NCBI GenBank assembly: GCA_002205965.3
Contig: NADL03000450.1
Span: 1,240,001 to 1,304,000 of the forward strand
Direction: 5' to 3'
Source of the DNA: Kappaphycus alvarezii
Taxonomy: Eukaryota; Rhodophyta; Florideophyceae; Gigartinales; Solieriaceae
DNA: 64,000 nucleotides
This document shows positions 9,379 through 20,346 of the stretch, piece by piece. Each line of letters starts with the position of its first letter. The first letter of the stretch is position 1. The translations under genes and the position numbers were made by a program. The notes under the pieces were generated by a model, which was not told where the DNA came from, ran no database searches, and saw only the letters and a program-made list of their open reading frames with translations.

Positions 9379-9652
9379 GAGAACAAGCGACGACTTGGGG
9401 AGCAGAGACAGCAGCGGTGGCGACCAAAGTCGAAGGTTATATAGCCCTGTTCAACGGGTTGCCTTCACACTTGCGCAAGTACTTGAACACGAGAACCTTA
9501 CCAGACAGACACGTTGGCTCAGCGTTGGTGTACTTATGATAGACTGCTAGAATAGGAAGCAGCCTTTCACGCGTGACTTGCTTGTAGTGGTGGAAGGCAG
9601 ACACGATGAAGCCTCTCGATACATTCACCCATAATTTTCCAATCATAATACC
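9379..9652. repeat. 274-bp direct repeat, right copy
   Basis: Second copy of the repeat at 7486-7759, same orientation and apparently identical. In element orientation it is the upstream copy and would hold the promoter. A TATA-like word (GGTTATATAGCC) lies inside both copies. Confidence 0.95.
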
Positions 9653-9694
9653 AAAGTAACTCATATTACCATCATGGGACCGTGTTCATGGTGA

Positions 9695-9770
9695 CCCACT
9701 GCACGTGACCGATGTGGTCCATCCAGTTACCTCTTAACGGGGGAACGTTTGGGTGTTTTACTCTTGGAAG
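9695..9770 (+). mobile_element. LINE-A 3' untranslated fragment
   Basis: CCCACTGCACGTGACCGAT..TGGTCCATCCAGTTA..CTCTTAAC, then GGGAACGTTTGGGTGTTTTA and CTCTTGGAAG. The same blocks follow the LINE-A coding tail at 16.87-16.96 kb, identifying this as a detached LINE-A 3' end. Confidence 0.6.
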
Positions 9771-11194
9771 ATATATCCGATCTATCCCATGGTTTTCCAG
9801 ACAACCACAATCGACTCAAAAAGGGTATACCGACACATTAATGGGGAAGGAACTACGCTCCCAAAAATGCTACCTTCAGGCCAGCCATTTAGCTCTACTG
9901 AATAGTCGGTCAGTCGGTGTGCACTTAAGATATGTAAAGAGTAAAGATTCTCTCTCCTATCTGTAACGGGCATGAGGGATTCGGCAGACAAGGAACCTTG
10001 AACATAGGCCTGTCGGATTTGGGAACTGCTGTGGAAAGCTCTAGGTTCGAGCGCAGTCCGTGAGAAACGATGAACAAGAGGTCGCGTAGGGACCGATTCA
10101 ACCGCCAAGTGGCACTACGCCTTGCCGGGGGTTGGGACAGAGATAAAGCAGATACCACTACATGACCAACCCCGTGTCCTCGTCACGGCGCCACCTCGTG
10201 CCCGAAGACGAGCCGCTGCAAGTATGACTCTAGGTGCCGATCGTGTGTGCTTAAATCTGCGAGGTTGGGCGGCAGGGAACTTTCCTGCTCTTGTGCCATT
10301 CTCTTAACATCTAATATTACTAATCTCAGACAGAGGAAAGAGTGTTCAGGTGGCTTGAAGCTCTGTGGCACTTCAGACCAGAGCCCAACCGCTTCTTAGA
10401 ATGGCTGCGTGCACAATGTAGAGCGGGATCTATTCTTTTGCAACGGTACACCGCACTAATGGTCTCCTCTACCGCGGCCTTCTTGTTGCCTGGTCTCCTC
10501 ACATCTGTCTAGATAGAATGACCACTCCGCTGTCTCCTTTGCTACAAAACGCCTTCCTTACAAACTCCCCTGGTTCTCAGGCTTCCGAGCTCGTACAGTA
10601 AAAAACATTCCCTACAGTATTTCCCCTATGTAGAGCACTCATTGTCATCAAGCCAGTCGTCGTAGCAATTAAGATCACTGTCGGCCAGCCCAGCATATCT
10701 TCAAAGAGTAAATCACCCAAACCTTCTCCCGTATAGCACCCACACCCTTCACCGTCGTCGTATTCTCCAAGCTCTGACATCCTTGAGGAAGGGCTACTCG
10801 AAACAACAAGTGAAAGTGAAAGTGAACGTGCAACCTCAGGGTCTATGAAGTGCTGCGTTTTCATCGACCAATCGCGGGTGGTTACGGGCTTTGCCCTCTA
10901 ATTGCGCTTTGAATGATATACCTCCTAACCGGGCAGCCAGCCAACCATCTTCATCGTTATATTCCCAAGTGACCCCGGAATCTAACCTAGCCCCACGCTT
11001 CTTGCTCATCGGTGAGTCGAGAAAGGGAACTCATTGATACTGCTTTGCGGTAAGTTTCTTATGTTTATCGCCGAAGGGCTTTGATGTTAACGTCAGTAAA
11101 TTCTACAAGTACGCAAGAAACAGACACGTCATTTTGTACTCCTCTATGCCCATGCTTACCTGCGCGGCTGACTAGCAATAAGGTCCCGCAACCC
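9771..11194. other. no recognised gene; one LINE-A 3' motif
   Basis: Short frames only. Bases 10699-10730 (TTCAAAGAGTAAATCACCC..) carry the LINE-A 3' motif in minus orientation. Nothing else was identified. Confidence 0.4.
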
Positions 11195-11875
11195 TTATTG
11201 CTTGCACATTCCAATCACAAGTGCCTCGACTATCAGTTCCAGGCTAATCACGTCTAGGAAACTGTCGACTTGATACACTGTCTCATCGGTGCCTGCAATC
11301 GCCTGCAATTCAGTACGGTTGGCCTTGCCAGCCTCAACCACGCAAACCTGTCCCCCGAAATGTCGAAATAGTTTTGCCCTTGCTGCGGCGGAAGAGCCAA
11401 TATCGCTATTACCATCGCCTATCAGCACAATTTTAAGGGCCTCACTTGTCCTCCGAAACAGAGTGGAAAAGCAGGCACTAATACCGCCCACGACAAAAGA
11501 CAAACCACCCAGCTGCTTCGCAGCGGCAATAGCTTCAATAAATGCTGCGTCATTTGCTGTAAGCCCACTGATCGTTCTGACAGACGTTGCGTACTGCACT
11601 GCGGCCAGTTCGACAGGGTTATCAACAAGCACGGAGACGACATCCAGCACAAAGTTTTTCTCGGCCTCAAATTCCGCGGGTGGAATGGCCCCACTACCAT
11701 CGATGGCAAAGCACACATTGGCATTGCAACCACCGACATCGGCAATCTTCTGACGAATATTGTCGCGGGCAGCGTCTGACAATCTACTCGTCACGGGAAT
11801 TTCTCCAACGAGGGCGGAATGGGCGTGGGCCACAAGGACAGCAAATGTGATAGCGATAACAGCAAATGACTTCAT
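11195..11875 (-). CDS. secreted von Willebrand factor A-domain protein
   Basis: A single-exon gene of 226 aa. Residues 1-20 form a signal peptide (basic MKSF, hydrophobic core, cleavage near AHSA), so the product should enter the secretory pathway. A vWA domain fills residues ~50-226: VCFAIDGSGAI (first MIDAS strand), a helix, AAVQYATSVR, KIVLIGDGNSD, QVCVVEAGK and a C-terminal helix. vWA domains usually bind protein partners through a divalent metal. Here the MIDAS is imperfect: DxSxS is D59-G-S61-G-A63, and the usual Thr of the second loop is Ile (GGIS, 130-133), while D154 is kept. Metal binding may be weakened or lost. Cysteines at 50, 55, 135, 178 and 224 could form disulphides in the wall or outside the cell. 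I recognise the fold but not a gene name. A TATA-like box lies ~135 bp upstream. Confidence 0.85.
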   Translation of the reverse strand: MKSFAVIAITFAVLVAHAHSALVGEIPVTSRLSDAARDNIRQKIADVGGCNANVCFAIDGSGAIPPAEFEAEKNFVLDVVSVLVDNPVELAAVQYATSVRTISGLTANDAAFIEAIAAAKQLGGLSFVVGGISACFSTLFRRTSEALKIVLIGDGNSDIGSSAAARAKLFRHFGGQVCVVEAGKANRTELQAIAGTDETVYQVDSFLDVISLELIVEALVIGMCKQ

Positions 11876-12008
11876 GATTCTCGATAGGTAAGACTAGGAA
11901 GAGGTCCGCTGGTTTGAGTAGTGGCTGAGCTGGTTCTGATGCCTCTTGAGACCTGAGAGGTTTCGCTATCAAGAATTTCCTCGAGCGGTGGAGTCGGTGT
12001 TGCTCCCA

Positions 12009-12018
12009 TATTTAAATA
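12009..12018 (-). promoter_or_regulatory. putative TATA box of the vWA gene
   Basis: TATTTAAATA lies about 135 bp upstream of the ATG at 11875. Position and AT-rich composition fit a core promoter, but the word is palindromic and could be chance. Confidence 0.35.
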
Positions 12019-13627
12019 CGAAGGGTGGGCAGGCGAAAAAAGGCTGTGAACTGCACAGGAGTCTCTGGGATGCAGAGGCCCTAGCAGCTGCTTGTTTACC
12101 TGGTTGCGGTGGTTCCAGAGCTGCTGTCCACCAAGTAATCGAGACGAAATAATCTGTTGATTCCCACAATGTTGAGAACATCAGATACGGTGCAAATTTG
12201 CGCCGATTGGATTTCGGTAGGCGTGAGGACCAGTTCCGTAATTGTCATTGCTCAAAAAGCAGCGTCAGTGAACGCTACACTCTATCACTGCTTGAGCAGT
12301 ACCGATTTAGTCTCGAAGCCTACAGTGAGAGCTGTGGATACCAACTGCAGTGCATATCTCCAACTTGCCAGGGTTAAAATCCATGTCGTGTTTTTTTCTT
12401 ACAGCAGGAATGCAGCGGTCTCGTAACTGCTCGCGGCATCCTTGTAGTAAGCGAACGTCTCTTTTAGTATACAGGTGTATGCTGCTTTGTTGCATTCTAT
12501 ACGCACGGGGGAATGATGGTTGCGCTTGAAGCAGGCAAGCGGCCCATACAGTTCGAATGTCACTTTCAGGCATTCAAAGAGATGATATTTACTCATTACT
12601 TATCTAGTGTGTGAATGGTAGTCGGAAGATTAAAGAGTACCGTCGACAAGATACGGTACTTTCGAATACTAGATTGATCGGGCACGGGACAGCTAGAATG
12701 TTGCTCCTGCGTCCCGAGGAAAAAATCAATAATAAAGTAAAAAGGATGAAGACTGGAACATCAAATAATTGGCACAAACAGTCGGGATGGGGGAACCAAG
12801 AACCGGGATTAATCTGGTTCAAGGTTGCTAGAAGACTGGCTCGAGGTCAGCTAGCAGGCAGGCCGCGTTGGATATGAAGTAAAGTAACGGCAGAGAAATG
12901 CCAGCAGGGCTAGGAACAAGGACGCCACTCGGTGAGGTTCAAATCTCTTCGGCGGAGGTTTAGCGTTTACTGAATTGAGTAGTGGATGGACGTCGCTCTA
13001 CTAGGTGTAGGAGTTAGGAGGAGCGCGGAATCTGCGGAGGATTCTTCTACACCAGCAAAGGGCAAGACGGGTGTTTTAATGATTGAAAATAGGTTAGCCT
13101 GTTCTCAAGTGCATCATGCAGTACCGCAACATTGGCGTTATCGGATATTGTGGCGCCTACTGTACAGTACAGTACAGTACAGTACGTGGGCCAATAAAAA
13201 CGGCTGATTATATCTAATTTTACAGACATCGGAGCAGGTATGAAGCCCGAGAAGGTTAACGGTATTTCGTTCAATACTTACAGTACCGTAATGAAATGGA
13301 TGCGCGTGGCAAATGAAGAAGCTAAATATGTATTCACGGAACAGTCTCCTGTGAACCCCGCTGAGGTGACTGGATAGGCTCGTGCAGGAAGACTTGCGAG
13401 GGAAGGGGATACATGTTAGCTTGTGTTCTCAAGCGCATCAAATAGTTGCGAGGGAGTGGCGTGACGTACGCGTAACTGCGTTTTACAAAGACCCACGAGT
13501 GTGCAACAGGCGTCCATTTGGAAATGGGGTTCCCGAGATCACACCCTCAAGCGTCATGATCCACCGACAGTTTCTTGGTTAAGCTGCGCCGGTAGCACAC
13601 GTTGATCTTGGGGAAATGTGGGGCGAT
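12019..13627. other. no recognised gene
   Basis: Only short overlapping frames. It contains the GTACA microsatellite at 13161-13186. A GGTTCAAATC word at ~12937 looks like a tRNA T-loop but has no cloverleaf around it. Confidence 0.4.
13161..13186. repeat. (GTACA)n microsatellite
   Basis: Five overlapping TGTACAGTAC/AGTAC units in tandem. The unit is the self-complementary TACTGTA/TACAGTA word that recurs in intergenic DNA across the window. Confidence 0.85.
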
Positions 13628-14017
13628 TTAATATTTGAAAGATATGGTCGGTTGTGGCCCAAAGTATCCTACAGGGTGACCAGCAGTACTTAATTTTTCC
13701 TCAAAAGCCGGCTCAAAGTCGGCTGACAAGTAAGCTGCATTGGACAGTAAGGCCGCGGCAGCGTGCCTTTGAGTAAGCACCGCTCGGAGCTTGCCATAGG
13801 CCTCCCTCGCCCAATCGGCCACATTCCGCGCGACGTCGGTTAGCACCCCATATGCGTCTGGGTGCCAACCTCCGAGAGAGGATGTAGAGATAGGCGCAAG
13901 CCTACCTCTCACCGAGGTTGCAATAGAAGATTCATGTCTTCTATGCTTCGCAGAGGCAGCCGTATTGCGGGAGCTGAGCGGAATAAACGTGTGGACTCTC
14001 TTATGGGAGGGCGCCAT
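13628..14017 (-). mobile_element. LINE-A fragment, C-terminal region
   Basis: A 129-codon open frame containing TSSLGGWHPDAYGVLTDVA, NVADWAREAYGKLRAVLTQ and RHAAAALLSNAAYLSADF, the cleanest version of the segment found at 4.3, 4.6 and 5.1 kb. It corresponds to the protein end after the endonuclease (Gly-Gly-Trp-His-Pro and the LRAVLTQRH helix). Upstream domains are missing. Confidence 0.6.
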
Positions 14018-14819
14018 CGAAGAAACTCCGTACCTTCATTGCTTCCCGTTGCCCGGATGTCTGGTCTCGTGCGATGGACCCCGTCCCGCGATTCGCCGGC
14101 GGTGTGGCGAGCCGCGCTCTGCAGGTCTCGGGCCAGGAGGACGACTTGACGGTCTTATTGTCGAATTCTGTGCCCACCATGCCTACAGTGGAAGAGCTCT
14201 CTAATACACAGACCTGTCCCCCCTAGTCTTCGGAAAATAGCCGTCCTGCATCCCTAGTCAGTACAACACCCCAATTTCACCCCCCCAGATGGGAGAATCC
14301 TTGACTGCAGAGAGGAAAGTGACCAATTCCGGTGGGCGTCCAAAGCCCCGTTGTACATGACGAGGCTCCTGTTAGGAGTGATCAGAACAACTCTGCACAA
14401 CCTGTTGGTGGCCGACCTAGACACGTTGATCTTTGTTTCGCCCGAAAAGCAAGCTAGTACCAAACCCTGCTACATCCTGCAAGCCAGCGTCAGATGTTCT
14501 TATTCCTAGTCTTAGGTGAAGTCCAGAGCCTTGCTTCCTCCGTTTGGTAGTGCCGGTAATACTGAAGCTCTGGCGGTAACACTGAAGCTCTGGACTTGAC
14601 GTTCCGCGTTGATGTCAAAAGTTTTAGCACGCTCTCCCAGCTGCGTGCATACAACCTACCACTTCTTCCATAAATTAAAGCAATCCAAAATTTCCCCTTG
14701 ACGAGTTTGAATTCGTGAACAGGCAGCCTGTCATATTTCTCTGGCCGACCATGTGCCGATAAAAGAAATGAATGTTGGTCGAGCCTCCCAAAGCGCTGTG
14801 TCATAAATGATTTTACTTA
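14018..14819. other. no recognised gene
   Basis: No domain or RNA gene seen. A ~25-bp tandem duplication lies at ~14540-14600 (units containing CTGAAGCTCTGG). Confidence 0.4.
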
Positions 14820-15045
14820 TGCTTGCTAAATTGTCAGGCGGTACTGCTGCAAAGTCGCTGGGGGCGCCGCCTACATCCAGCCCTATTTCCACAAGGCCCA
14901 GAACTTCGGATGGGAGCTCTCCTGGTGCCTGGTGCCCCTCTCTGACAACCCGTCTCGCCGCTCGGATTTCCGCTCCCACCCACTCGCTCTCGATTCCCTC
15001 GGTGCGGTATGTGCGACCACTGCCTTGGTTCTGAAAAAGTTTATG
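14820..15045 (+). mobile_element. LINE-A fragment, weak
   Basis: Different frames give GTAAKSLGAPPTSSPIST and then HPLALDSLGAVCATTALVLK, which resembles FVPLAFDSLGSPFATTSKII of the 6.4-kb copy. It is short and decayed; I assign it to LINE-A on that match alone. Confidence 0.45.
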
Positions 15046-16787
15046 CCGCGGATTGTGATTGATTGGTACCAGATATCACACCATACACGTCGTTATTCTC
15101 CCAGTAGATACTGAATGCATTAACTTTACTCAAACGCAAGTCTATCAGACCCTCAGCTGGGTTTTGTGGTCCTCGGCAAATATGCCCATTACATCCGAGC
15201 CCCAATGCACATTGCCGACGTGGACCGTTCAGTTACCTCTTTCTGAATAGCCGCTCACTTAGTCCAAACCAAACTCATACCAAAAACAATGACGGTGAAC
15301 TTCATACACTGTACCACATTGAAACTATTTGCAGTAAACTGCATCCCCACTTTTGTGGCGGTGCTGACAGACGTAGCCACCCACATCGCCGTGCGAGGTA
15401 TGAAAACCTTATAGGGCTGGTGCGATCCATCCTTAAGCAAAGAAACAAATTCCCAAATTTCCCCCTTCTGTTGGATGATTTTGAGGTCAATTCAGTTACA
15501 TTTCCGGAATAATTACTCAAGGCGGCATGATCAAAAAGCCAACGGGAATCGCCAAATACTGCTGGTGTTGCCCAATAATGCCCATGGACATCCTGTGGTT
15601 TTTAGCCCTCTGAAGTCTCTGGAAACATTCCAACAACGCGTGGCGGCTCTTACTGTGGTTAATTGTCTTAAAATATCTTGCAAAATTATGAAGTGGGACA
15701 AGACTCAAAACTTTATCCTTCAGAAGGTCTTACGTCTTAGCTTTGTTACCTGTACCGTCCGGTATGGCTTTTGCGTTACTCGCTCACATGCCATGTCAAG
15801 CGAGGGGTATCTTCCACTCTGCGTCAGGCGCTGTACAACTCTCTCGAGTTTTCCGAGGCTGGCCAACGCGCTGTACACAGGGACTCAGATGTTACGATTT
15901 TACGGTCCCAGACTTTACCCCAAGCCGTGCCAACCTAGACTCTGGGTGCTTCACTGCTTAGCGGCATTAAGGGCTGTGTCCCGTGGAGGCATATTTACGC
16001 AGAGGGAACACGCAAGAGTGGGCGCCCTCAAAGGACTGGCAGAGGGCCTGCCGTAAAACACGCTGCCTTGGACGAATCGGTTTCAGCAGTCTGTCGTTGC
16101 ACAAGCACGGATCGTATTTGTACTGTACAGTACTGTAGTGCCTTGTTGGGTGTGCAAGAAAGTACAGTACTGTATAAAACATAACGAGATGTGTCAAATG
16201 AGCGGACACCAAGCATTCGAGGTGACACCTTGCATATCTTTTTTGCATGCTACACCATACAAGCGTGGCGGAACTTCCCGAAGCGCGACTGACTGAAAAT
16301 ATCGACCCTGAATGAGTAAATATCATCTTCTCTGTACTGCACATGTACACTACCATTCAAGTTGAGTGGAACTCATTGAAGTAAAGTGTCTCACAGCTAG
16401 CCTGTTACAGTAAATGAATCCCCCGTGTTCCTCCTCATCTTCCTTTCTCTTTCACATCCGAGAGGTACTGTGTGAAGGTACGCAGTACCTATACAGGACC
16501 TTAGCCCTGCAACTTCTTGCGATTTATTGGCCAACTGATAGACTGATGTCTTGGTTACAAATATGTACGTTCGTCAGGATGCAATAACTGCTTTCCAATA
16601 GCTCATCCGCCGTGGAATTACTACTTATTTCATGGAGTGAAGAGGGGTCGTGTACTATGGACTGCAGGTTGCTTATGTTCAAGATTGGCCGTGCAGTGCC
16701 AGAAAGATCCTTTTTTCTTGTCGGGTGGGGCCGATGTAGGAAAATGGGCAACTTATCTTGCAGAGGCAAAAGAACTAACCAAATCGC
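15046..16787. other. no recognised gene; TACTGTA palindromes
   Basis: The longest frame (plus 15475-16056, 193 codons) has no recognisable domain, no signal peptide and a composition unlike the host genes, so I do not call it. Around 16115-16175 lie GTACTGTACAGTACTGTA and AAGTACAGTACTGTATAAAA, two self-complementary clusters 30 bp apart. Confidence 0.4.
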
Positions 16788-16965
16788 TATTCTATTCGCA
16801 CGCGTATCTACCAGCGTATCAGTTGCGCCTTGCGGTCGTCGGTGGCTATAGCCATCATATCGCAAGCCCCACTGCACGTGACTGATTTGGTCCATCCAGT
16901 TAGCTCTTAACTGACTGGTCGGTCAGTCGGTGCCCACTTTAGATAAGAGGGAACGTTTGGGTTAC
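16788..16965 (+). mobile_element. LINE-A 3' end (coding tail and 3' UTR)
   Basis: TTCGCACGCGTATCTACCAG and following bases match 1015-1110 closely; then CCCACTGCACGTGACTGAT..GGTCCATCCAGTTA and GGGAACGTTTGGGTT match the detached 3' end at 9695-9770. This copy links the LINE-A protein end to its 3' untranslated region. Confidence 0.65.
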
Positions 16966-17220
16966 ATAAGTGACTCTAGATAACTAACGTGTACATATAT
17001 GTATACCTGTCTATTGTTTCTGCGTTTCCTCATCCTTTGTGGCATCTCGGGAGCGGTGATCACTTGCCAACCGCGACCGATCAACATGCGAAAACTGCTG
17101 CATTTTTGTTGTCACACGAGTCCCTCGGTGTGATATGGTGTAGCCGGTTCGTTCTCAGTTGCCTTTTGTCGGACCCCGCTGGTGTGGTGTGGAGAACATT
17201 TATTTAAAACTCCTGACAAA

Positions 17221-18760
17221 TAAAGGCCGACTTAGTGGGCTATGTTGTCAGGGTAATCTTGCAAGAGAAATACTGTAATGCATGCGGAGAATCTTGTTCG
17301 GATGGACTTTTGGTGTGTATCTTAGCCGCCGTTTGGGGCCAGCGACAGGAGAGAGATGCAATGAAGTGGCCGCTAGCGCTGAGTGTATAGTACATTGATG
17401 GCGTGTCGTAATCGTTTAAGTTGGTTGTCCGTGATGGCGTTGTTCCGGAGGAGTTCCATGGTCCTGGTAGCAGTTCTGTGGGGCGTTGTCGTAGGTACTG
17501 GGTGATGTGGGAACCAGTGTAGGAACCATCGTAAGGCGAGGCACCGTGGGTGCCCCTTGAGGATGGGGGAGGTGAGAAAGGATGGGTATGTTCCTATTTG
17601 TGTTACGGCGGGTGCGTGGCGGGGTGAGAAGCGACGTTGACGGCGGGATGGGGGGTTGTTACGCGTATTCCAAACGGTGGTGTAGAGGTGGGATGGGTGC
17701 GTCTGGGATGCGGAGGTGAGGGTTTTGTGGAGAACCGAGTTGGTACCAGCGGTTCTGATATTTTGTAGGGTGCGGGCCGCTGTTGACTTGTGGTTGCCTA
17801 TGCCCGTTTTGGTGGTGGCTTGGAGAGTGGAGAGGAAATTGGAGGCTTGTGTTTGGAGAAGGCTGGTGAGGTCCGGGATTTGGAGGATGGCCCGTAACCG
17901 GGACAGGTGGGTGGTGTTGAATATGCCTCTTGTGCGGAGGTAGGATGCGAAGAGCTGCCGCTGGATGGAGAGGTTGGTGCGATGGACCTTGAAATTATTT
18001 TAGATCAATTCGGAATAAACATAGAAGCACCTAGAGGTCTTCGAGGTCGCGCAGCAGGATTGCGCCGTAGAGGTACGTGCTGCGTATGAAGGTGTGGAGG
18101 AGGTGGCCAGGACGGGCAGGGGTCATGTCAGTAGTGAGGGGTGTTGAGTGTAACAGGGACCGGGTGCCATGTAGGGTGCGTTGTGCCCTGATGATGGTCG
18201 CGTCAGGGTGTACAGTATTCCGTGGGGGTGATTGTCATCCCTAGCTAGGTATGGGGCCTTGTCTGCGAGGCGAATCGCCGTGGAATGGATTGTGAATGGT
18301 AGCGCTGGGTGGGCCGGGTGCTGGGAGATTACTATGCACTTGTTGGGTGCCCAGGTCATTTGTCTGGCCGATGCCCAGCGTTGACATTCGTCGAGGAGAG
18401 TCTGGAGGAGCGAAGGGTCGTGGGAGTGGAGGAGGACGTCGTCCGCGAAAAGTTTGCATGGAGAGAGGGAGAGGGAAGTTGTGATGGCAGTCAGGGCGTG
18501 GGGAAGGCCATTAATAAAGACATTGAAGAGGAGTGGGGAGAGAGGGGAACCTTGGGTGAGACCGAGGCGGATTTCCGTTGTCGTAGAGGTACAGTCGTAG
18601 AGGTACAGTCGTCTCTTGTCCGGACCGTGAGGGGCAGGAGGCATGCTGTTATCATGGCTGTTTCTGTGTGGGGGAGCATGCGTCCACAGTCGTGTAAGAG
18701 CAGATGACGGTTGACCCTGTCGTAGGGTTTGAACATGTCCAGGGCAGCGATGTGGTGAGC
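17221..18760 (-). mobile_element. LINE-B non-LTR retrotransposon, 5'-truncated
   Basis: Minus strand. The reverse transcriptase starts at ~18757 with AALDMFKPYDRVNRHLLL (first catalytic Asp), continues after a shift with GLTQGSPLSPLLFNVFINGL and KLFADDVLLHSHDP (FADD catalytic box) and WASARQMTWAPNKCIVIS. The C-terminal region ends PSFLTSPILKGHPRCLALRW..., TATRTMELLRNNAITDNQLK near 17400. A 3' untranslated region to 17221 contains GGCTATGTTGTCAGGGTAA. It is truncated just upstream of the RT core and carries several frameshifts. Its tail protein differs from LINE-A, so it is a separate family. A second copy lies at 39.66-41.84 kb. Confidence 0.8.
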
Positions 18761-20346
18761 ATTTATTTATTCGGCTGGTGAACACGGTAGAAAATATGGA
18801 AGTAGACTTTTTTGCGTGCCACATAATTTCAAATGCGGACGTTGTAACTTGCGACTGTGATGGATCCGAAGGTCATTGATGTGGTAACATCATGCAGTAA
18901 CCGAACGGACCGTACTCTGAGACATATATTCTCTGTCATTGTTCCCGTGTGTAGCGCATTATCAACACCACGAGATAGAGGAGTGAAGGAAGAATGGGTC
19001 ACTGGAAACTTTTTGACTTCGGGTGGTCTAACATGGACTGAATATAAGTTCGTTGGACTCCCAACCTCCGCACCCTTCGCCATAATGCAACCCGCATGTA
19101 CCCTTGTCTTTCAATGAGCGGAATCCATCGAAACACTGCTTCTAAGGACAGTTAAGGGCCTTCGCTTTCATCGACACCGAAGTCTGCGAGCAAACCGCCT
19201 AAGTATAGCACGCGCAACAGCTCCCGCCTGCACCGTTCGATTCCTACCTTTCGGGAATCTGCCTTCGGTCAGGAAATGTCCCATCCTATTGTTTAGTGGT
19301 TACAACCGGCCTTGGGCACACATTGAACTAGTCAGTTTGGATCTGCATCGGCATGACAGCTGCCCATCGTCTGGTGTTGAGCTGCCCCGCATCCATTTTT
19401 TCATGTAGACATTCCAATGATCAGTTACCTACACTGTGCAACAGGTGGTGGTGGTAAATCTTTAAGAATCTTAAGGCATGAAAGTGCCCGGAGCGTAATC
19501 AGCGATCAGCTACGCAGACAGGCGGTGGATGAGAAACAGTCGCACCTGCATCACTTGGAGACTGAACTCAAATCGGGTAACAAAGTTCCAAATTCCTGCT
19601 GAGGGGGGGGGGGCCACGACGGAAAGCAATGAAGGAAGCGAGGAGTCGAAAGATCATCCGGCCCTTGCCGCCCAAGCCGTACAACAAAAGGCGCACAGCC
19701 AATGCCTAAAATCTCGATAGGTGGAGTCGGAGAAATATAAATGCTTGCGTTTTTTTGATGATAGATCCACTGTTTGTCAAAGATCGCTCCTGGAGGCAGT
19801 TGTCACCATTTGGATGACAGTTCATCAGTCCTTCGGGTAGGTTTTCGGAGCAGGGGATGCACACCCGCAGCCGTGCAAACCAGGGCCTCCAAAGATGTTG
19901 ATAGAGGAAAATCGTCGGGAGAAGAGATAATCGGAACCTATTTCCCCAAAAAGGAGGTGTTACAAGCGACAAAAGTGCTACCATGGTATAGTTGAACGAA
20001 TAAAATGGGTTGAGTAAGGATGGAAGTTGAGAGGGCTACACGCAAGTATAAAAGGGGCAGGATCTACCACTGATGCTCTGTGACCCGCATAAGAAAAATA
20101 GATCTTGGGTCTGAGGTTGATTCTCAACTTCCTACTACTCGGGACCTGACTTGAAGTTGTCTGCCAACTTGCTTGACCTCCACATGGGGAAGCAGTTTAC
20201 TCAGCTTATATAGACTTTTTGGCTAACCATAAAGTCTAAAACAAACATACTAAGAACCATAAACTGCATCAAATGGAATCGTGTGAACGAGAAAGACTAA
20301 CAGCAGATACTATCAGGATAAATATCTAGATTTATTCCTTAGTATC
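18761..20346. other. no recognised gene
   Basis: Short frames without recognisable domains. It contains an 11-G run at 19603-19613. Confidence 0.4.

Larger units (their letters stand above)
7486..9652 (-). mobile_element. short DIRS-like retroelement with identical direct repeats
   Basis: A 2.17-kb unit read on the minus strand: direct repeat, 64-bp leader, intact Gag-like ORF, N-terminal half of a DIRS-type reverse transcriptase, ~107-bp junction, direct repeat. The two 274-bp repeats appear identical base for base, which implies recent activity or gene conversion. The five bases outside the repeats (7481-7485 CGCGG, 9653-9657 AAAGT) do not match, so there is no LTR-style target duplication; DIRS/PAT/Ngaro elements, which use a tyrosine recombinase, also lack one. 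Neither RNase H nor a recombinase is visible, so it would depend on a full-length relative. Confidence 0.7.

Noticed and set aside
8099..9427. Long minus-strand frame overlapping the DIRS-like Gag
   Set aside because: It is a shadow frame of the Gag/RT region: Pro/Ser/Thr-rich, while the overlapping frames give structured Gag and RT motifs.
12930..12960. tRNA T-loop-like words (GGTTCAAATC here, GTTCGATTCC near 19230, GGTTCGATTG near 648)
   Set aside because: No acceptor stem, anticodon arm or D-loop could be folded around any of them.
15475..16056. A 193-codon plus-strand frame
   Set aside because: No recognisable domain, signal peptide or conserved motif, and it lies among short palindromes and retroelement fragments.
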